A stretch of DNA of 64,000 nucleotides from assembly GCF_004353895.1 (NCBI RefSeq), contig NZ_SMOG01000001.1, positions 62,001-126,000 on the forward strand, in the 5' to 3' direction. Numbering within the stretch: position 1 is the first letter of the stretch; each line of letters starts with the position of its first letter. Shown piece by piece: positions 35,694-43,046 of the stretch. The translations under genes and the position numbers were made by a program. The notes under the pieces were generated by a model. That model did no database searches. It had not been told where the DNA came from and saw nothing but the letters and a program-made list of their open reading frames with translations. This DNA comes from Candidatus Syntrophosphaera thermopropionivorans. GTDB lineage: Bacteria; Cloacimonadota; Cloacimonadia; Cloacimonadales; Cloacimonadaceae.

Positions 35694-36146
35694 ATGCGAC
35701 CTTTTGATCATTTGACCTTAATGCAATTCTGTTGGGCGGCTCTTTCCATTCTCGGATTTTCCATAAGAGTAAATCTTAAGGGCTGGAAAATCCTGTTAAT
35801 TGCAATAGGTGGAGGACTAACCTGGGCTTTTTATCTCATATTCCTCTATTTCAGCAAGTCATTACTTTTTTCAGTCTTTTGCTCTGTGTTTCTCGTTTGT
35901 ACCTATTCAGAGATAATGGCAAGATTAAGTAAGATACCGGTCTCCGTGTTTGTCACCTGTGTCATTATTCCTCTTGTTCCTGGAAGCAATCTTTATTATG
36001 CAATGCAAGCCTATATAGCTGGAGATAGTGTAGTTGCTTCTCAAAATCTTTATAAAGTGCTATTAATTTCTGGGACTATTGCTTTAGCTATAGCAGTAGT
36101 TAGTAGCATAACCAATCTTATTTTTCGTATGAAAAACAGGTTTTAA
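35694..36146 (+). CDS. ThrE-type exporter, C-terminal half (DUF3815)
   Basis: A 150-residue protein from ATG 35694; an in-frame GTG at 35679 would overlap the upstream gene and lacks a ribosome site. It is almost wholly membrane, with four to five spans and the conserved IPLVPGSNLYYAMQAYIAGD motif near 98-117, which mirrors the VPGLSFVNAIRD motif of its partner. Adjacent to the DUF1212 half, it completes a two-gene exporter. Confidence 0.85.
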   Translation: MRPFDHLTLMQFCWAALSILGFSIRVNLKGWKILLIAIGGGLTWAFYLIFLYFSKSLLFSVFCSVFLVCTYSEIMARLSKIPVSVFVTCVIIPLVPGSNLYYAMQAYIAGDSVVASQNLYKVLLISGTIALAIAVVSSITNLIFRMKNRF

Positions 36147-36156
36147 GGTAAATTGT

Positions 36157-36963
36157 ATGTATAAATCAGTTAAACAAACTAATCTGGAAACAAGAATATT
36201 GAAAATGTTAGAGGGTAAGCCATTACAAGCAGCGCAAATGCTTTTTAATGACCCTGAACTTCAGACTATGCAAGAATATGCCAATATTGTAGCTATCAGA
36301 AGATTGGGGTATAATGACCATGGACCGGTTCATATGCGTAAAGCCACTTTAAATGCTATTAAGATGTTCAAATTACTCAATGAAGCAGGCATCAAGATGA
36401 ATCTGGAAAAGGAAGGAGTTGGAAAAGCAGAAGATTCTCTAACTGCTGTGCTTTTATCCTCTTTACTGCACGACCTTGGTATGTCTATTGCCCGAGATTC
36501 CCATGAAATTCTCTCCATTCAATTAGCTATTCCTTTTATAGACCGTATTTTAAATGAGATATACAATCCTGAAGAGCTGATGACCAAAACAGCTATCAAA
36601 GCAACCGCTATTGAGGGAATCTTTGGTCATATGGCAACAAAACATATCCATTCTCTGGAAGCAGGTCTGGTATTGATTGGTGATGGAAGTGATATGGAAA
36701 AAGGTAGGGCAAGGATTCCCGCTATGCTTTCCAGTGAACCCCGTGTGGGAGATATTCATCGCACTTCTGCCAGCGCTATTCAAAGAGTTCGGATTCATAA
36801 AGGGGAAGAAAAACCTATTGCTATTACGGTGGAAATGAATGCCTCGGTGGGTTTCTTTCAAGTAGAAGAGGTCTTTTTCCCCAAGATTAATAATAGTCCA
36901 GTCAAACCGTATATAGAACTTTATGCTGGTGTGATAGACCGTGAACTATTGAGATATTTATAA
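36157..36963 (+). CDS. HD-domain phosphohydrolase-like protein
   Basis: A 268-residue soluble protein. Metal-binding HD pattern: YNDHGPVHMRKATLNAI (His near 53 and 56), LLSSLLHDLGMS near 101 (the HD pair) and DSHEILSIQLA near 113. The C-terminal half contains HRTSASAIQRVRIHKGEEKP. The family hydrolyses nucleotides, cyclic dinucleotides or phosphoesters; the substrate cannot be read here. It is the last gene of the comEC run and is followed by a terminator shared with clpB. Confidence 0.8.
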   Translation: MYKSVKQTNLETRILKMLEGKPLQAAQMLFNDPELQTMQEYANIVAIRRLGYNDHGPVHMRKATLNAIKMFKLLNEAGIKMNLEKEGVGKAEDSLTAVLLSSLLHDLGMSIARDSHEILSIQLAIPFIDRILNEIYNPEELMTKTAIKATAIEGIFGHMATKHIHSLEAGLVLIGDGSDMEKGRARIPAMLSSEPRVGDIHRTSASAIQRVRIHKGEEKPIAITVEMNASVGFFQVEEVFFPKINNSPVKPYIELYAGVIDRELLRYL

Positions 36964-36986
36964 TCTGGAATTTATATAAAAAGAAA

Positions 36987-37015
36987 AAGCCGCTCCCTAA
37001 CTGTGGAAGCGGCTT
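36987..37015. terminator. Terminator between HD gene and clpB
   Basis: AAGCCGCT (36987-36994) pairs with AGCGGCTT (37008-37015), with a 13-base loop. On the minus strand it is followed by TTTTTCTTTTT, so it mainly terminates clpB; on the plus strand the T run is short. Confidence 0.75.
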
Positions 37016-37029
37016 TAACTCTATCAATT

Positions 37030-39597
37030 TTAGCTAACGACTACAGAACCATTCTGATAATCCAGCTTGATTTGAGGTCCAACCTGACCAGCAATTATAG
37101 CTTTTGCCATTAGGTCCTCAACCTCTTTTTGAATCAATCTTCTCAAAGGACGGGCACCATATTGAGGATCATATCCAGCAGTAGCCAGATAATCTACTAG
37201 GGCATCTGTCCAGCTAAGTTCTATACCTTTTTCTTTGATTCTTTCTGCCAATTGATTGAGCTGGATATTTACAATATCTCTTATATTCTCACGGCTAAGA
37301 CGATGGAAGATAATAATATCATCCAGACGGTTCAAGAATTCAGGACGGAAATATTGTTGTAGAATACTCATCAAATGAGGTCGTAATGCTTCCAGGTCCT
37401 CTGCCTCGTAAATCTCTTGAGAAGCAATATTGGAAGTCATTATGATGATGGTATGACGGAAATCTACCGTTCTTCCTTTTCCATCAGTTAATCTTCCATC
37501 ATCCAGAATCTGTAAAAGAATATTGAACACATCGGGATGAGCTTTTTCTATTTCATCAAATAGGATAACCGAATAAGGTCTTCGCCGTACTCCTTCGGTT
37601 AAATAACCTCCTTCTTCATAACCCACATAGCCAGGAGGAGCACCAATAAGACGTGAAACAGAGTGCTTTTCCATAAATTCACTCATATCCAGTCTTATCA
37701 TAGCCTTTTCGGTATCAAAGAGGTAAGCTGCCAGAGCTTTTGCCAGCTCAGTCTTACCTACTCCTGTTGGTCCTAAGAACAGGAAGGAACCAATAGGACG
37801 ATTGGTATCACTTAAACCACTTCTGGAACGACGAATAGCATTTGCCAGAGCAGTGATGCCTTCTTTTTGTCCAACTACTCGCTGAGAAAGGATTTCTTCC
37901 AGATGGAGCAGCTTTTCCATCTCACTTTGTATCAATTTGGACACCGGTATATTAGTCCACTTAGAGACAATTTCAGCGATGAGTTCCTCATCCACCTTTT
38001 CTTTGATTAAGGGCTCATAGTCACCAGAGGCATTCTCTCGTTGATTAATAAGCTCAGCTAATTCTTTTTCCTTTTCTTTAATGATGCCATAACGCAACTT
38101 TGCTGTGGTTTCGTAGTCACCTTCACGTTCTGCTTTATCTGCCTGTAATTTTAAGGATTCAATTTCTGCTCTCAAGGCACGAGTTCGTTCAAATAACTTT
38201 TTCTCATTTTCCCATCTCAGACGCAAGGTATTACGTTTTTCTGTGAGTTCTGCTATTTCTTCATTAATCTTTTCCAGACGCTGTTTTGAGAGCTTGTCTT
38301 CTTCTTTGGCGAGAGAATATTTTTCTATTTCCAGCTGACGAAGTTTACGCTCCACTTCATCCAATTCACTGGGCATAGAATCCATCTCCATACGCAGTTT
38401 GGCACAGGCTTCATCTATGAGGTCTATGGCTTTATCAGGGAGAAATCTATCGGAGATATAACGGTCGCTTAGAACTGCAGCAGCAACAAGTGCAGTATCG
38501 GTAATTTGTACTCCGTGATGAATCTCATATTTCTCCCTAATTCCGCGAAGAATAGAAATAGTATCTTCCACACTGGGTTCCTGAACCATCACAGGCTGGA
38601 AGCGTCTTTCCAGTGCTGGGTCTTTTTCTATATGTTTACGATATTCATCAATTGTAGTAGCACCTATACAATGTAAAGTCCCTCTTGCTAATGCAGGTTT
38701 GAGCATATTGGAAGCATCTACAGCTCCTTCTGCTGCACCAGCTCCTACTACGGTATGAATCTCGTCAATAAAGAGGATAATACGACCTTCAGACTTTTCT
38801 ACTTCTGAAAGTACCGCTTTCAATCGCTCTTCAAACTCACCCCGAAACTTTGCTCCTGCTAAAAGAGCTGCCATATCCAATTCCAGAATCTCTTTATCTT
38901 TCAAGTTCTCTGGTACATCACCATTCACTATTCGTCTTGCCAATCCCTCTACAATAGCGGTCTTACCTACTCCAGGTTCTCCTATAAGGATAGGATTATT
39001 CTTTCTTCGGCGAGAAAGAATTTGAATGGTACGACGAATCTCCTCATCCCTTCCTATTACAGGATCTAACTTATCTTGACGAGCAAGTCGGGTGAGATTC
39101 CGAGCATATTTTTCTAATGCCTGATATTTTGCCTCAGGATTCTGGTCAGTGACACGCTGATTACCCCTTAATTCTTTTAAAGCTAAAAGTAGTTTATCTG
39201 GAGTTACTCCAGAATTTTGAAGTAATCTGGCTGCCTCTTTTCCTTTTTCTAATAAAGCTAAAAGAATATGCTCCAGACTGATGTAATCGTCCTGTAACTG
39301 GTCTGCTTCTCTTTCAGCTTGATGTAAGATGTCCAGAACTTCCTGAGAAAGATACATCTGACCACCACTTACCTTCGGTAATTTTTTTAAGGCATCTTCA
39401 ACTTTTCTTTCCAAATCAGTAGTATTTACTTCCAGTTTCTGCAATACCGGAATCACCAAAGATTCCGTTTCTTTTAGCATTGCCGCAAGTAAATGTAAAT
39501 CTTTTATCTCTTGATGCCCATTCTCTTCTGCTATCTGTTGCATTCCTTGAAGGGCATCCTGACTTTTTATAGTAAATCTTTGTGCGTTCATATTCAT
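37030..39597 (-). CDS. clpB: Disaggregase ClpB
   Basis: Hsp100 AAA+ chaperone that re-solubilises aggregates with DnaK. An 855-residue protein: N-terminal Clp repeats (1-145), NBD1 with [15 protein letters not shown] near 205 and Walker [16 protein letters not shown], and the coiled-coil M-domain (about 400-530) characteristic of ClpB. NBD2 has [16 protein letters not shown] near 608 and [15 protein letters not shown]. The M-domain excludes ClpA and ClpC. AAGGAG precedes the ATG. A CIRCE-like operator lies 50 bases upstream. Confidence 0.97.
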   Translation of the reverse strand: MNMNAQRFTIKSQDALQGMQQIAEENGHQEIKDLHLLAAMLKETESLVIPVLQKLEVNTTDLERKVEDALKKLPKVSGGQMYLSQEVLDILHQAEREADQLQDDYISLEHILLALLEKGKEAARLLQNSGVTPDKLLLALKELRGNQRVTDQNPEAKYQALEKYARNLTRLARQDKLDPVIGRDEEIRRTIQILSRRRKNNPILIGEPGVGKTAIVEGLARRIVNGDVPENLKDKEILELDMAALLAGAKFRGEFEERLKAVLSEVEKSEGRIILFIDEIHTVVGAGAAEGAVDASNMLKPALARGTLHCIGATTIDEYRKHIEKDPALERRFQPVMVQEPSVEDTISILRGIREKYEIHHGVQITDTALVAAAVLSDRYISDRFLPDKAIDLIDEACAKLRMEMDSMPSELDEVERKLRQLEIEKYSLAKEEDKLSKQRLEKINEEIAELTEKRNTLRLRWENEKKLFERTRALRAEIESLKLQADKAEREGDYETTAKLRYGIIKEKEKELAELINQRENASGDYEPLIKEKVDEELIAEIVSKWTNIPVSKLIQSEMEKLLHLEEILSQRVVGQKEGITALANAIRRSRSGLSDTNRPIGSFLFLGPTGVGKTELAKALAAYLFDTEKAMIRLDMSEFMEKHSVSRLIGAPPGYVGYEEGGYLTEGVRRRPYSVILFDEIEKAHPDVFNILLQILDDGRLTDGKGRTVDFRHTIIIMTSNIASQEIYEAEDLEALRPHLMSILQQYFRPEFLNRLDDIIIFHRLSRENIRDIVNIQLNQLAERIKEKGIELSWTDALVDYLATAGYDPQYGARPLRRLIQKEVEDLMAKAIIAGQVGPQIKLDYQNGSVVVS

Positions 39598-39647
39598 CTC
39601 CTTTTTAAGGACAAGATAAACGAAAAAAGAGAAAGAGCAAGAAATAA

Positions 39648-39674
39648 TTAGCAGTCAAATAGGTAGACTGCTAA
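39648..39674. promoter_or_regulatory. CIRCE-like inverted repeat upstream of clpB
   Basis: TTAGCAGTC, nine bases, GACTGCTAA: a perfect 9-9-9 inverted repeat. This is the exact architecture of the HrcA operator CIRCE (consensus TTAGCACTC-N9-GAGTGCTAA), differing by one symmetric C-to-G change. Its position in the clpB 5' region supports a heat-shock repressor role. hrcA is not in the window. Confidence 0.65.
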
Positions 39675-39757
39675 TAATTCCTGCTTGCTTATAAGATATT
39701 TATTTTCTTTAAGTTATAAGAGGTTATCTTACCTTTATAAAACTATTCTATGTTATC

Positions 39758-40609
39758 TTAAGATGGTTCATGGAGAAGTTCATTAACAAAAGTAGGTAGT
39801 TTAAAAGCACCGTAATGTATATTTGGATTGTAGTATTTAGTTTTTAAATCAGCTTCTTTAATTTTATTTTCTATTTCTTTGGAAAGGGGATTATATTTTT
39901 TTGAAGCCAACTGGAAGAGCCAGAAACCTGCTTGATAGGTTTGAATGGCAGCTCCATAAGCTTTCACAACCGGAAATAATGATTTTAAATCTTGATTAAC
40001 ATAAGATATAAGTTCTGCCAATTCAGGAATCCAGGGACTTTCAGATTGGAGACATAAAATGCCATCCTCTTCCAGGATTTTATGGCAATCCTGGAAGAAA
40101 GATAGGCGGAAAAGACCTTCTGCAGGTCCAATCGGATCAGTAGAATCCACTAAAATAACATCAAACTTATCAGTGCAATTATGCACATACTTAATTCCAT
40201 CGGTGAAGATAAGTTCCACTCTCGGGTCCTGAGTTGAGGAAACTAACTGAGGAAAATATTCTTGAGAAACTTGAGTGACCATCTCATCCAGTTCTACAAT
40301 TACTACTTTTTCTACCGTTTTATGTTGTAAAACTCGGGTTAAGGTTCCGCAATCACCTCCACCGATAATAAGTATTTTTTGGGGATAGGAATGAGTGAAC
40401 ATTGTAGGATGAACGAGCATTTCGTGATAAGCAAATTCATCCTTTTCTGTCAGCATCAAATCATCATCCAATAAGAGCACTTTCCCATAAGCGGGAGTCT
40501 CTACCACTTCAATCTTTTGGTAAGGACTCTGGATACTTTTCAAGACCTCTGTTACCTCAAAAGTCAGAGCTTGATATTTACTGTGATAATCTATATGCCA
40601 GTAACTCAT
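39758..40609 (-). CDS. speE: Spermidine synthase (polyamine aminopropyltransferase)
   Basis: Transfers an aminopropyl group from decarboxylated SAM to putrescine. A 283-residue protein: the N-terminal beta domain has QKIEVVETPAYGKVLLLDD, the Rossmann domain has ILIIGGGDCGTLTRVL near 90-105, and the catalytic region is DVILVDSTDPIGPAEGLF near 155-172. The gene starts six bases after the speD stop and is co-transcribed with it behind the structured leader. Confidence 0.96.
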   Translation of the reverse strand: MSYWHIDYHSKYQALTFEVTEVLKSIQSPYQKIEVVETPAYGKVLLLDDDLMLTEKDEFAYHEMLVHPTMFTHSYPQKILIIGGGDCGTLTRVLQHKTVEKVVIVELDEMVTQVSQEYFPQLVSSTQDPRVELIFTDGIKYVHNCTDKFDVILVDSTDPIGPAEGLFRLSFFQDCHKILEEDGILCLQSESPWIPELAELISYVNQDLKSLFPVVKAYGAAIQTYQAGFWLFQLASKKYNPLSKEIENKIKEADLKTKYYNPNIHYGAFKLPTFVNELLHEPS

Positions 40610-40615
40610 AATTAT

Positions 40616-40999
40616 TCAATAAGGTTTATGCTTAATTGGTTCATTTCCGGTATCAAAAAGGCCCCTCCTCAATTCCATATTACTGGTATGCTTACTTTTA
40701 AAGCATTTTTGTAGGTGCTTAAAGAGGTCCCAAGGAGAAATAGTTTGACCGCAGGTAAAGATATCTACCGCAGCATATCCATATTCAGGCCAAGTATGAA
40801 CAGCCACATGAGATTCAGCAATAACCACCACGCCACTGACACCATAGGGGCTAAATGAATGGAATGTATCACTTACTACGGTGGCTTTTCCTATCTCACA
40901 AGCTTCTAACATTGCTTTACGAATAGCTTCTTCATCACGCAGAATATTCTCATCGCATTCATAGAATTCTGCTAATATTTGTCTGCCTAATGCTTGCAT
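40616..40999 (-). CDS. speD: S-adenosylmethionine decarboxylase proenzyme
   Basis: Makes decarboxylated SAM for speE. The short prokaryotic form has 127 residues. Self-cleavage is expected between Glu62 and Ser63 in AESHVAVHTWPEYGYAAVD, converting Ser63 to the pyruvoyl group. His68 and Cys83 (DIFTCG) are the expected processing and catalytic residues. AGAGGTG lies four bases before the ATG; that site can be sequestered by the upstream leader (see the RNA feature). It is the first enzyme gene of the speDE operon. Confidence 0.96.
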   Translation of the reverse strand: MQALGRQILAEFYECDENILRDEEAIRKAMLEACEIGKATVVSDTFHSFSPYGVSGVVVIAESHVAVHTWPEYGYAAVDIFTCGQTISPWDLFKHLQKCFKSKHTSNMELRRGLFDTGNEPIKHKPY

Positions 41000-41004
41000 T
41001 TTTC

Positions 41005-41126
41005 ACCTCTGTAGTTTTTATTTTTTGAAGGTAAAAGGAAAATCCGAGGGCTTCGGATTTTGGGAAATATCCTTCATCGGAAACTTATCAGACGCTTAGC
41101 TGGAGTAAGTTTCCGACCACAGAGGT
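41005..41126 (-). ncRNA. Structured cis-regulatory leader RNA of speD-speE
   Basis: The speD leader can form nested helices on the minus strand. P1: ACCTCTGTGGT (41126-41116) with ACTACAGAGGT (41015-41005), 11 bp with one G-U; its 3' strand contains the speD Shine-Dalgarno AGAGGT. P2: 41116-41106 with 41087-41077, up to 11 perfect bp. P4: TGAAGG (41076-41071) with CCTTCA (41031-41026). P3: AAAATCCGA (41061-41053) with TCGGATTTT (41047-41039), inside P4. P1, P2 and P4 abut with no linker on two sides, giving a compact three-way junction. The family is not recognised. The ligand, if any, is unknown; SAM or polyamines are the natural guesses. Confidence 0.7.
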
Positions 41127-41254
41127 TTCAATGTTGCGCTAAAAACGGAAAGTTGTAGCAATACCTCCTTATCGTCCGTCCAGATGCTATCAAAACATCT
41201 GGCATAAAGAGCTTCCCGGCAATAGGCAATGCGCAAGAAACAATCTTTTTTCAT
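41096..41254 (-). CDS. Candidate 52-residue leader peptide of the speDE operon
   Basis: ATG at 41254-41252 is preceded by TAAGGAG with a five-base gap, and a strong promoter lies just upstream, so translation is likely. It starts MKKDCFLRIAYCREALYARC and ends KPLWSETYSS. The stop codon TAA (41098-41096) sits in the loop of hairpin P2. The last codons (CCT CTG TGG) are the anti-Shine-Dalgarno strand of P1, so ribosomes here would disrupt or set the leader fold. Internal hairpin 41180-41202 (CCAGATG/CATCTGG) also falls in the frame. No similarity to known peptides is recognised. It could be a small functional protein in its own right. Confidence 0.55.
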   Translation of the reverse strand: MKKDCFLRIAYCREALYARCFDSIWTDDKEVLLQLSVFSATLKPLWSETYSS

Positions 41255-41284
41255 GACGACTCCTTAGCGTTTTATTCTTAATAC

Positions 41285-41312
41285 ATAATAAACCTTTATC
41301 TTTTTTTGTCAA
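41285..41312 (-). promoter_or_regulatory. Promoter of the speDE leader
   Basis: On the minus strand, TTGACA (41312-41307), a 16-base spacer and TATTAT (41290-41285). Transcription would begin near 41278, about 24 bases before the leader peptide ATG and 280 bases before speD. Confidence 0.7.
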
Positions 41313-41609
41313 TAAAAAAATGCTTCTATTTCGTTGAATTAAAATAAAGAAAGACGGCTTCCTCTTTCTATCTTTATTAGTGTAATAATTGAAAATGAGG
41401 AAAAGAAACTCTGCTTAGGATAAGCCTTTAATAGGTCAAGATGGCAGTGTAAGTTAATTATTTTGTTTGCATAATTCTTTTATAAAACTAAAATATAGGA
41501 AAGGAAACATTATAAAATAGAAGAAAAAAGCAAGCAGTTTAGCTGCTCTTTTAAAACCTAATTAGAACAAAATATTTTCTTATATATTAGATAAATAGAG
41601 GTTCTGATT
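41313..41609. other. Divergent intergenic region between speDE and the radical SAM gene
   Basis: About 300 AT-rich bases. A short hairpin AGCAG-TTTAG-CTGCT with a following CTTTT lies near 41535-41555. I see no clear promoter for the radical SAM gene and no gene. Confidence 0.45.
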
Positions 41610-42977
41610 ATGAAGAATATGCGTCATATAGCGGTGGATCAATTAGTAAAATATTTGACCAGTGATCCCGTTAAAAAGATTTCTAAAATAGTATCTTTAG
41701 TCCAAAAACTTGATAGAAAGCACAAATACTCAGATGTGATGGACATTATAGCAGATACATTGATGGGTGAGAGTGATGTCTGGAAGAAATTTACGGAGGA
41801 TTTATTTAGGGAGGTAGACACTAAAACTCTTCAAAAACTGGCAGAATGTTTCCTGGTTAATGTTGCTTTTATAGGTGGACCTAAACGAGATAAGATAAAA
41901 GAAAAGTATAATTGCAATGTTCCTCTGGCACTGTTAATAGACCCCACGAGTGCTTGTAATCTTAATTGTACCGGTTGCTGGGCAGCTCAATATGGGAAAC
42001 AGCACAATCTTTCTTATGATATTTTGGATTCTCTTTGTCAGCAAGGAAGAGAACTGGGAATCTATTGGTTCCTTTTCTCAGGAGGAGAACCTCTTATTCG
42101 CAAAACGGATATCATTCGCTTATGTGAAAAGTATCAGGATTGTTATTTCTTTGCTTTTACTAATGGTACTTTAGTAGATGAACAGTTATGTGAAGATATC
42201 AGAAGAGTAGGTAATTTCACTCTTGCTTTTTCCATTGAAGGAAACGAAGCGAACACTGATATGAGAAGAGGTAAGGGATGTTATAAAAGAGTGGTAGAAG
42301 CTATGGATTTGATGAAGAAACATAAACTCTTCTTTGGCTATTCCACCTGTTACACTCATTATAATACTGAAAGTGTAGCTTCTGATGAGTTTGTAGATGA
42401 AATGATAGCTCGGGGTTGTCGTTTTGCCTGGAATTTTACCTATATTCCAATTGGTAAAGATGCCCAGTTAGACCTAATTGCCACTCCAGAACAGCGAGCT
42501 TATATGTATAAAAGAGTTCAAGAGATAAGAACGACTAAGCCGTTAATTGCTCTGGATTTCTGGAATGATGGAGAAACTGCTCATGGCTGTATTGCCGGAG
42601 GCAGAAGCTATCTTCATATCAATGCTGCTGGCGATGTTGAACCCTGTGCTTTTATTCATTATGCCAATGTTAATATCCATAATGTATCTCTTCTGGAAGC
42701 TTTACAAGCACCTCTTTTCCAGGAATATAAAAAACATCAACCTTTCAATTCCAATCCTTTAATTCCCTGTCCTCTTTTAGATAATCCCGAGATTTTGATA
42801 GAAATGGTGAATAATTCCAATGCTTATTCCACTCAATTGGATGGTCCGGAACCAGTGGAAGAGCTTTGTTCTAAGACCGTACTTGCAGCTCAAAGATGGG
42901 CTCCTGTAGCAGAAAAACTCTGGGAAGAGAGGCAACAAATAAAGAAAGAAAAAGAAGCTAAAGCAGCAAAAAGATAA
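41610..42977 (+). CDS. Radical SAM protein with SPASM-like C-terminal region
   Basis: A 455-residue radical SAM enzyme. After a helical N-terminal region of about 100 residues it shows LLIDPTSACNLNCTGCWAAQ near 111-130 with the CxxxCxxC iron-sulfur motif, then FLFSGGEPLIRK (the GGE motif). The C-terminal region has HGCIAGGRSYLHINAAGDVE and EPCAFIHYANVNI, with Cys residues placed as in SPASM/twitch auxiliary cluster domains, then more Cys (PCPLLDN and EELCSKT). Substrate unknown; no precursor peptide or partner gene is adjacent. A rho-independent terminator follows. Confidence 0.85.
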   Translation: MKNMRHIAVDQLVKYLTSDPVKKISKIVSLVQKLDRKHKYSDVMDIIADTLMGESDVWKKFTEDLFREVDTKTLQKLAECFLVNVAFIGGPKRDKIKEKYNCNVPLALLIDPTSACNLNCTGCWAAQYGKQHNLSYDILDSLCQQGRELGIYWFLFSGGEPLIRKTDIIRLCEKYQDCYFFAFTNGTLVDEQLCEDIRRVGNFTLAFSIEGNEANTDMRRGKGCYKRVVEAMDLMKKHKLFFGYSTCYTHYNTESVASDEFVDEMIARGCRFAWNFTYIPIGKDAQLDLIATPEQRAYMYKRVQEIRTTKPLIALDFWNDGETAHGCIAGGRSYLHINAAGDVEPCAFIHYANVNIHNVSLLEALQAPLFQEYKKHQPFNSNPLIPCPLLDNPEILIEMVNNSNAYSTQLDGPEPVEELCSKTVLAAQRWAPVAEKLWEERQQIKKEKEAKAAKR

Positions 42978-42995
42978 CATTAAACAAATTATCTT

Positions 42996-43046
42996 AATCT
43001 ACCAGATTACCCAGTAAGAAAGTTTATCTATCTGGTAGATTTTTTA
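42996..43046 (+). terminator. Rho-independent terminator of the radical SAM gene
   Basis: AATCTACCAGAT (42996-43007) pairs perfectly with ATCTGGTAGATT (43030-43041), followed by TTTTATT. The second arm lies within the last codons of the convergent helicase gene, an economical overlap. Confidence 0.85.
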
